From positions 1 through 64,000 of the forward strand of contig MU832231.1 of assembly GCA_029204225.1 (NCBI GenBank): a stretch of 64,000 nucleotides of DNA. The letters run 5' to 3'. The stretch is from Diphasiastrum complanatum (lineage: Eukaryota > Streptophyta > Lycopodiopsida > Lycopodiales > Lycopodiaceae). Made by a program: the position numbers and the translations under genes. This document shows, piece after piece, positions 55,941-64,000 of the stretch; the first letter of the stretch is position 1, and each line of letters begins with the position of its first letter. The notes beneath the pieces were generated by a model that searched no databases, was not told the DNA's origin, and saw nothing but the letters and a program-made list of their open reading frames with translations.

Positions 55941-57979
55941 CCCATAATTAGAGGCCACTTTGAAACCGGCTTCAATAGAATGAACCTATACCAAGGAAAA
56001 GACCTTTTTTCAAGTGTAGATGTGGTGAACAATGCAAAAAGAGCTCTTTCATCATTTGGTTTGACCATGTTATCTGGTTCATGATGAATAACCTAGCCAA
56101 GTTTTTTCCTTGTGCTTCCCTCCAAAATCAGATGAATGCATTAATGTTTTTGAAACATTTGAAAGTAAGACAATGACAAGGATGTAGATTTTCTATATCA
56201 AATTCGCAAAAAATATCATAAGGGAAGTACCATTCACATTTAACACTTGGTAGGTACGACCAGCCAAAGATGATATTTTGAAAGAGTTTGTCTACAATAC
56301 CAAAATGCCTGCATAAAACGTGAGCTTAAAGTACTTCACATGGATAGCCTCAAAAACTCTATTACGGTAACGTAAATGCAAAAAAATTCTACATGTGTTG
56401 GAGGCGGTCGGTCATTGAAGTACTGATTTTCCTTCTAACTGTCCCTTCTTCGTCCTGCACATCGATTAGGATTTGTAAAAGTTCGATTTTTTGATTGGTG
56501 AATCATCCTTGGTGCCACTACTTTGTCCTTCCTTTCTTTTGAAATCTAAAAACCGCTTTTTTTTTTTTGCTCCTGATCCAAAGATGACTGAGTTTGGATT
56601 GTTAAGATTGAAAGAGCCAGTTCTTTTATTTGAGTTCTTGAAATATTTATCTTGGAGGGTAGAAAAGCTAGGTCATTTTAGAAGGCGTTCTATTTCTTGG
56701 ATATTTTTGGCATCTCCCAAAGGTGCAAGAAGTTTGGCGGATGAATCTTTTGCAAGTTCTTGGTGATGTTTACTCCAGTGTTGGCCGGGTATTGATTTTT
56801 TTTTCGGTTCTCAACCCGGTTCTAAAGATCCTAACCGACGGGTACACTACTTCTTGAAAACCGGCTTCTATGTAGAACCGCCGGGAATGCTCTTTTGTAG
56901 GAACCGGTCACGGTTGAGAACCGTCAGGTCCCTTTGAGCCGTGGATTGAGGTTGATTACCGGACCATCATTTGGAGGGAGGTATAACCCGAGTATCAATT
57001 CGCCCTACAGAACCTAACATTCACTAAAGTTACCTTTGTGAGCACGCGATTACATCTGCTATTGTCTTGTGCTTGCAAACATTATCTCACTTGTATTTCT
57101 ATATATTCAATCTGAATAAATTACTATCTGGTTTTGCATTCGTCTTGCATGCTTTTCACTTTCTGTCTGACTTTCGTATTGCTTTGTCTAACTGTTTGCT
57201 CTTCCACTTCCACATAAATGCAATGAAGCTCTATTTTGTGTTCGCCTACTATTGTAGAAGTGCGCGCACTGAGGAAATCAGTCAACCACTGCTTTCATCA
57301 AGAAGAATATTTGAATATGCAATGACTCTCACAATGACAACAAGATCATCTCAAGAATTGGAGGAGATGCAAGATCATTTGTGTGGAGGTTTCTGTTTGT
57401 GTGGGGATAATTGGTGATGGTAAGTAAAACAGGCAACTTACTAGCTTACTTGGCAGCCTTGATTGTGACAGTGTGCAGTCCAATTCCTACATCGAGTTTG
57501 CTTGCATGAAAAAATACATTATGGTTTTTTCCTTGAAGAGATATTGAGGTGCTTATCTGAGTGTGGAAGTTAATACACTAGACTTATTTTGTTGTTTCTC
57601 TTATTCTCTGAGTGTGTGGATGAGTAGGAAATCATAGTTTGTGTAGGTTTGCAACCATTCATACTATTTGTACCTAGATTGCCTTCTAGATATTTGAGCT
57701 AGCTAAGAAAAAATCTCTGATAGCTTCTTTTTTATCTCTCATAAATATTTCTGAATATCGATGGAAGTGCAAACCTGTTGGCATATAAGACAACTAGACA
57801 ACTTTAACAAATGACTAATTTACTTCCTTTGTAGTAAACATAAGAGACAACATACTTGATCTCGAATCCGTTTTTTTAGAAAGAACATATCTATCCTATG
57901 GAACCAAGATCCAGGTGACTATTTCAAACCATATAGTGGCTTTTTGTAGCTCACATACTTTATCCTCTTTTCCTTTTGA
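55941..57979. other. Intergenic with one foldback element
   Basis: No protein homology seen. Contains the inverted repeat at 56805-56923. Frames at 56491-56766 and 57067-57417 lack motifs or splice support. Confidence 0.45.
56805..56923. mobile_element. Small foldback, MITE-like
   Basis: The left arm CGGTTCTCAACCCGGTTC (56805-56822) is complementary to the right arm GAACCGGTCACGGTTGAGAACCG (56901-56923) with a short insertion. The loop repeats AACCGGCTTC/GAACCGCCGG-type words. At 119 bp and with no coding, it looks like a short MITE. No target duplication is certain. Confidence 0.45.
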
Positions 57980-59800
57980 CTCATAACCTTCTAGCTATCT
58001 CCTATAAACTTCCTCCTTGAGATTGTCATTGAAGAAGGTCGTTTGTACATCCATTTGATGTACCTCTAAGCTGTGAAGGTTCTCATTGAAGCCAATTGTG
58101 CTATTGGACTAAATGTCTCTAAGTACTCAATTCCTAAAATCTGTTCAAACCTTTAGGCAACTAGGCTAGCTTTCCATCTATCGGTGTCCGCATCAATTTG
58201 AATTTTGTCTTGAAAATTGCTTTGTAGCTAAGTAACTCTCCTACCCTTTGGAGGTTCATCTAGGGTTATTTGAACCGGACAATCAATGAGTCTCATAGGT
58301 GGCTTTGCCTTATAATTGATCTCAACTAAATCTCTAATTATCTTTTGACGTGTAGAATGCTCAGATCATGAAAAAAATTTAAAGGCTTTGCCTCAAGTTC
58401 ATTATCCTATAAATATCTCGAGATACCTAAAGATCATTCCTTGCATTTGGGATCTTGAAATTGATTTTCTACGAAGACAACATTTCTCACGATGACCTTT
58501 TTCCATCAACTGGATTAGGTGGCTTGAAACCCTTGTTCTCTAATCTATATTCCAATGAAAATAGTCATGATACTACAATGATCCAACTTCTTGTCGTGGT
58601 TAACTGGTTTTTAAGCAAAAGCAGTACAAAACAAAAAACCTTGAAATGTTTATTTAAAAGCTTGATTCCAATTCACACATCTTCATATGTTTTGCCTTCT
58701 ATTGCTCTTGTATAGCATGAATTCTTGATGTAGTTAGTTGTTGCTACAACTTTTGTACAATAAGAGTTTGTAAGTGAAAGTATATAATGTCATTGTTAAT
58801 TAAGATTCAATTTTTACTCTTGGCTACTCCATTTCGCCTCGGGAAATATCAAGTTGCAGATTGTTGAGCAACCCCTTAATATTCCACCATTGACTCATTT
58901 TTTTGGATATATATATATATCTCCATAACATACGTCATGTTTATTATTCTTTATCTAATTTGAAGAATTCCTTCGCCTTAAGTTTGATCAAGGCTATTGT
59001 CTCCTAGTTGAACTTCTATTTCAATGTTGGATTATTTTATAGTTCTTGAACAACTCAATTTTACTTGTCATGTTTTGGGTAGCACTACAATCTAATTTGA
59101 CCATAAACAATCTCTTGTTGGTATTTTGAGTTGTCTACAAAGGTATGTGCTTGTTGTTTTATTTTTATTTTGATTGTAGATGCTTATTCTACGCTCTTTG
59201 CTTTCATGCCTTGATTTCTTGCAAAAATTCGAAAAAACTTTGTTAGGCTTTGATCATAGCTCTTTCTTATTTTGATTCTCCTGATTTTACAGTCTTCAAC
59301 TAAATTGATATTTCTTTGAATAACGAGTTTTTTGAATTTTAAAGCCAATGATTTGCCAAATTCTTACTCACTATCTCCTAACCTCTTCTTCAAGCAGCAT
59401 ATAGGTTTTTTTTTTAATGGCCAAATTTGTTTGTGCAAATATCATCATGCAAGATTCTCATAGAAATCACAGAGATTGCCTATAGCAAAGTAATTGCATT
59501 GTCTGCTCATCAAGCGATGTCCTAAATCAAACTATATGACTACTAATCAAGTTTGCTTCAAACATCTTCAATAAAGACAACTCCCTTTCCAGAAATAGCT
59601 TGTGGTGACATCTTGGGTTTCAAACATGTTGACCAAAATATTCCAAGCCTCTTAGGTTGTGTGAGCTCCACTAACATGAGAAATTTGGGAGTCTTTCATA
59701 TTTAATGTGATGCGAATGAGTGCTTTGCCATCACTTTGTTTCCATCTCTTATTGAGAGATTGGAGTTTTGTAAAGTTCGTACATATATGATGCTAGTGAA
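57980..59800 (-). pseudogene. Reversed, degraded Ty1/copia (gag to RT)
   Basis: On the minus strand, gag-like sequence at about 59770-59440 reads RWKQSDGKALIRITL, SHVSGAHTT then EAWNILVNMFETQDV, the UBN2 copia gag pattern. RT-like sequence at about 58240-58000 reads AIFKTKFKLM, GIEYLETFSPIAQLASMR and, near the end, VYKRPSS-type text where 'MDVKTAFLNG' is expected. Gag-to-RT order and direction agree with a single element. Integrase and RNase H were not found and stops are frequent. Confidence 0.6.
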
Positions 59801-60379
59801 ATGAAGTGGCTACAAAAAGAAAGGCACAACTCACAGAGCTCTACACCCAAAAAAAACACATGATAACCGTACAAATTGCAGACCATATGGAAAAGAAAGC
59901 TAGGGTCCATGCCCACCATCTCATTTGCTTCACCTTAAACTAGAGTGGTAAACCTGGGGTAAGAATGCCAACAACTCTTGCAGATTCCTGAAAGTCATTC
60001 ATCTAAATAGACTAAGCTCTCAAAATACCAGATGTTGATTCAGGAACTCAAGCCAAGTACATTGACTATGATTGAGATTGATTGACTGACTGATTATAAC
60101 CTGAACAAGACCAACTTTATTGCAATTATTTTACATAATAGCATCCATTGAATAAAGGGCAGCTTTCTAATGTGACAAGAACATAGCTAGAGCACACAGG
60201 TTACAAACTCCAGATCAAATTTTCTCTTTGATCATTTTAAGCTGTGAATTCTCTAAGCACTTAGCGCAGTCCCATCATTGGTTGCCTTCGATAAGAAAGG
60301 CAATGTCTATTGGGTGATATATTAGGGTCCCCAACATAATAGTGTGATTACAGAATGCCAAACTTTGACATGCATCAAA
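59801..60379. other. Copia 5' end region and 3' flank of the ALDH gene
   Basis: On the minus strand TCTGGTATTTTGAGAGC at about 60010-60025 resembles a decayed primer binding site (TGGTATCAGAGC) preceded by a TCAACA-type LTR end at about 60030. The copia LTR would lie at about 60030-60220. Downstream of the ALDH stop no clear polyadenylation signal was selected. Confidence 0.35.
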
Positions 60380-60908
60380 CTACAGCCAGGCAGGGTTGAC
60401 GAGTGGTGTCATAACAGCCTTGACCTGCAGATAATTCTTCAAAACATGTTCCCCTTTCTCTCGTCCTACCCCGCTCATCTTATATCCACCAAAAGGAACT
60501 GAGGCATCAAATATATCATAACAGTTGATCCATACCGTCCCTACACGTAATGCACGACTTAATGTGTTTGCTGTGTCCAAACTCTTGGTAAATACTCCTG
60601 CAGCCAATCCATAGTCGGTGTTATTTGCCCGTTTGACCACCTCTTCAAGTGTTCTGCAAATGCCAAAAAAATAGCAATATCATTATTCTGAGACCCTGTT
60701 GGAATGGTTAAATCGCTAAACTCATCAAGCAAAAAAAATATGAGAATTTTTTGTACTCTGGTTGCTTCACTGTAGAAAGAGCTTATAGAGATTGGGAGGA
60801 ACAGTATTGAGATAACACAATGGCAAGAATAAATAGAGTAATTTGCAGCTATAGCAGGCAATATCAATAATTTGCAGCTATAGCAGGCAATATCAAATAT
60901 GGAGAGAG

Positions 60909-60941
<33 letters not shown>

Positions 60942-63900
60942 CACACCTGAATTTTGTAACAGATTGAACAGGTCCAAAAATCTCATCTTTAGCTATTGAC
61001 ATAGCATCCTGCATTTTCCAAGCTATGGAAGTTAGTAGACAATTACTATTCTAAGTACTGCGGCTCAACGATGATTCACCTGTTGGGATGCTCTCACCAA
61101 TCATTCTACTGCTACTTTAGTTTTGATTAGCTAACTGGAAACTGCCTGTCTTCTCTGTATCGATAATTCAAAAGGTACCAACTCTGGTGTGACAAGCCAG
61201 TAATTAGCTTAGCATTTAAGTTGATAAAGCACAAGGAACATCAAACCTGCACATCTGCAAAAATTGTAGGTTTTATGTAGTAGCCCTTGCGTCCAAACCG
61301 AGCACCGCCTGTGAGAAGTCTTGCACCTTCTTGTTGCCCCGCATCAATGTAGCCTAATACCTTGTTAAATTGTACTTCGTCTACCTGATATATCAATAAT
61401 TTAAAACTTCAGAATGATTGTCCTTCCACGTATTAAACTGAGCTGCAAGGCATTGGCTTAGACAAATTTATAGCACGCTAAGTAATTTGGTGGAAAAATG
61501 AAATAGATGTACGCTATCTCCATCAAAGAAGCCTTTCAAATGAACTTTTAGACACATCATAGAACTAACATTTACCTGAGGACCCTGCTCTACGCCACTT
61601 TTAAAGGGATCCCCTACTATTCTTTTTAGAGCTCTATCTTTAGCCTTCTCCAAGTATTCGTCATAAATACTCTCATGAACAAAGGTTCTTGAACCAGCAC
61701 AGCAACATTGACCCTGCCAAAAGAATTAACTCCAAAACATGATGACTCAAACTTAGGTAGCTATTTAACAGGATTTTAATGATCCCAAAAAACAACAACA
61801 GAAATCTTAGCAGATTAGTGGTTTGGAGACCCTACCTGATTAAAGAAGAGGGCAAAATGAGAGAGCTCAACGGCCTGGTCTACATCAGCATCTTCACAAA
61901 TAATGAAAGGAGATTTTCCTCCTAGTTCCAATGTGACAGGCTTTAAATTACTCTGTGCAGCTGACTGCATTATGATTTTTCCAACCTCTGTGGATCCTGT
62001 GAATGCAACCTGAATCATACAAGCAGTAAAAGGTTCATAAAGTCTTTATTTTGGAAAGTGTTTCTTCCGTTGTTAGGAGATGAACACATCCACAAGATAA
62101 TCATGAAAAAACAAAATATTTGAGCAACAAATTTGTCAAACAATGATGGTTTTGCAGCAAATATATTGAGAACAACTGAAAATTAATTGTGTTGCAGGCC
62201 CTGCAACCAAGAAACTTTGCTATATTTGATTCTCACTTGCATAACCTAAATCAGAAAGCAACCAAATGGCGGACACTTTGAACAAACGCTCAAAATTTAA
62301 CTGATTTCCCCCAGCAGGATGAATATTGTCAGTTATGAACACATCCACAAGCAACAAAACATCCATGTAGAAAAGATGGTAACAAGAAATAATTATATTG
62401 CAATCCAGTACAAAGCACACTGAATGGACATCATCCAGAGCCAAGATAAGTAGCAGATTTCCTACAAAGAGCTTTCATAAAACCTCCTACAAAGAACTCA
62501 AGAGAGCAAAGGAGCTCAATGTGGATCTTCCTACGAGCTACTACTTACATGATACTAGTTTGGAGGCCCTCGAGGTAAACTTTCAAAAGACTACTGATAG
62601 TGTCAGCACAAAGATCCCTTGTCCTTATCCACAGTCTACAAGTTTCTTGAATGGTCTTCTCAGTCTAGCTAAGCTAAGCTCCCTCATCCTCATCCATAAT
62701 CTAAAACTTTTGTCCAAGGGTTCAGTCCACCACATCCAGATGTACTCAGGTTCCATACCTTAGTTAGTGGGGCCATTTAATAAGGTATTGACTTCGGCCG
62801 ATAGAATTCCATAAATCTAATACCTATCAGATGATGTGCTTAACTTTGTCCTACTTTAACTTCATGAAAAATTATGACCCAAAAAGGGCTGTGAAGAAGG
62901 TGCTGATGATGACTGGATAGCACCTGCAAAAGCTAGGGCCTGATCTTGGAGATGCGAGTATGTGCCAAAATACCAAAAGGCTCCCATGTAGCCTCATCGA
63001 TAGAACAAACAGGCAAACGCAAATGAGTTTTGGATATTCTGTGATGTCTATGAGATATGGTTTTATGGAAAATGTGTGAAGATAACTGCAGCCAAAGTCG
63101 AGCACAAGAAGTAGTAGATATGTCCTACATGCAGTAGCAAAATAAGAGCTTCCACTCACCATCTTGCATAGTTGGGCATATGTCAGGTTGGAAATCCAGA
63201 GTATGGGATGAAGTCTATGAAAAACAATGGCGTACATGTGGAGCTCGTGCATGAAAGGATGTTGACAAACCATTGTTTGAAATTCAGTTTCAACATCATC
63301 ATTTCAGTAACTGTTTCACCATGAACATAAAACCCTTCAGTATTTATAAGAAAAGGTTAAACAACGAGCTAGAGTGACTGGCCAAAAGACTACCCAATCC
63401 TCACAAACATCATTGGCCTTTACCTGTGTTTTATCCATCAGAATTAACTACTAACAGATCATAACATGAATATGGACTAAGAAGAAACCTTATCTACATC
63501 CATGTGTTTTGAAACAGCAGCACCTGCAGTAGGTCCATAGCCTGAAACAATGTTAAGGACACCAGGAGGTAGGCCCGCCTGCATGAATATCAAGTAAGAT
63601 GAGCACTTAATGTTGATGTGAATGCCATTATTTGGTGGACTTAAACTAGAAGTCCTGGAAGACTTCACAAAGAGCATGATTTTGTATTTTGAGATTTGTA
63701 GTGTTACGTGGATGTAAAAGATAATTTATTCAGGGACATGAAAGCAATCCCATAGCATCAGCAAGTGGAGGATGCAAACAAGTCAGACATTTTCTACAAA
63801 AACAATTAAAAACATGTTGACTATGCCCAGGCCAAATATTTGTGCAATTGCACGGAAAGAGACGGCAGGAGAGAAAGATACATACCTCAAGTGCAAGCTT

Positions 63901-64000
63901 TCCAGCTAAAATGGAAGATAAGGGAGTTTGTTCAGCAGTCTTCAAAACAATTGTATTTCCACAAGCAAGTGCTGGGGCCACCTTCCAAGAGAACATGACC
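60380..64000 (-). CDS. ALDH2-family aldehyde dehydrogenase (3' part, seven exons)
   Basis: Minus strand. Exons: 64000-63886 (partial), 63578-63489, 62009-61836, 61713-61576, 61384-61247, 61008-60947 and 60653-60380. All junctions are GT-AG with matching phases. The enzyme oxidises aldehydes to acids with NAD(P)+. Readable in order are [18 protein letters not shown] and AEQTPLS (cofactor-binding fold), [26 protein letters not shown] (nucleotide binding), [10 protein letters not shown] with the catalytic Glu, GQCCCAGSR with the catalytic Cys, GPVQSVTKF with the EIFGP motif, and [15 protein letters not shown] then [11 protein letters not shown]. The C-terminus NPAWL is typical of the plant ALDH2 family. 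Exon 1 and any mitochondrial targeting peptide lie beyond 64000, so ALDH2B (mitochondrial) and ALDH2C (cytosolic) cannot be separated. No break was found. Confidence 0.92.
60841..60898. repeat. 29-bp tandem duplication in an ALDH intron
   Basis: ATTTGCAGCTATAGCAGGCA plus ATATCAATA occurs at 60841 and again at 60870, inside the last intron of the ALDH gene. Confidence 0.8.
60909..60945. repeat. (AC)n(AG)n microsatellite beside a splice donor
   Basis: Runs up to the donor of ALDH exon 60947-61008. On the minus strand the intron begins GTGTGTCTCTCTCT and continues as CT then GT repeats. Confidence 0.8.
62010..63488 (-). other. Large ALDH intron (1.5 kb)
   Basis: Separates the exon ending KHMDVDK from the exon starting VAFTGSTE. 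Frames of up to 130 codons on both strands inside it lack homology. Confidence 0.7.

Noticed and set aside
62398-62763. 121-codon plus-strand frame inside an ALDH intron
   Set aside because: Opposite strand, within a well-supported intron, no homology.

Overview
The window is nuclear DNA of a land plant. The evidence is two spliced plant genes (a DUF630/DUF632 protein and an ALDH2-family aldehyde dehydrogenase), dense LTR retrotransposons with plant-type initiator-Met primer binding sites, long CT and CA microsatellites, and AT-rich intergenic DNA. Introns of 66 bp to 4.8 kb and a transposase-like family I do not recognise from well-annotated seed plants would fit a seed-free vascular plant such as a fern. 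That placement is a weak inference.

Layout. 0.9-5.7 kb: a decayed transposase-like gene (+) faces a decayed minus-strand gene. That minus-strand gene carries, in order, a possible BAH-like segment, an uncharacterised segment, a CENH3-like histone H3 fold, a basic/proline-rich linker and a Ulp1-type (C48) SUMO protease. 7.7-18.6 kb: a three-level retrotransposon nest. A chromovirus (Ty3/gypsy) holds a non-autonomous LTR element (8501-16794, TSD GAATG), which in turn holds a Ty1/copia element (8857-14065, TSD GGCTA). 18.6-20.3 kb: truncated copia. 20.3-24.0 kb: no gene seen. 24.0-25.1 kb: reversed copia RNase H plus LTR, abutting a second Ty3/gypsy element (25.15 to about 34.2 kb) with four zinc knuckles and an extra ORF region after integrase. 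34.4-35.1 kb: N-terminal fragment of the same transposase-like family. 36.5-45.3 kb: the DUF630/DUF632 gene, which reads intact. 45.3-50.3 kb: old repeats. 50.4-53.1 kb: third copy of the transposase-like family with another convergent minus-strand gene. 53.8-55.9 kb: a plausible spliced gene of unknown function with a TATA box. 57.9-60.0 kb: reversed copia remnant. 60.4-64.0 kb: the 3' seven exons of an ALDH2-family gene on the minus strand, running off the window.

The two conserved genes are ordinary host genes with clean splice phases. Almost everything else is transposon-derived and broken. The part most worth a second look is the transposase-like family with its convergent partner genes. 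One partner joins a centromeric-type histone fold to a SUMO protease, an arrangement I do not know from any described plant gene or transposon. All calls were made by reading translations and repeats by eye; no database search was run.
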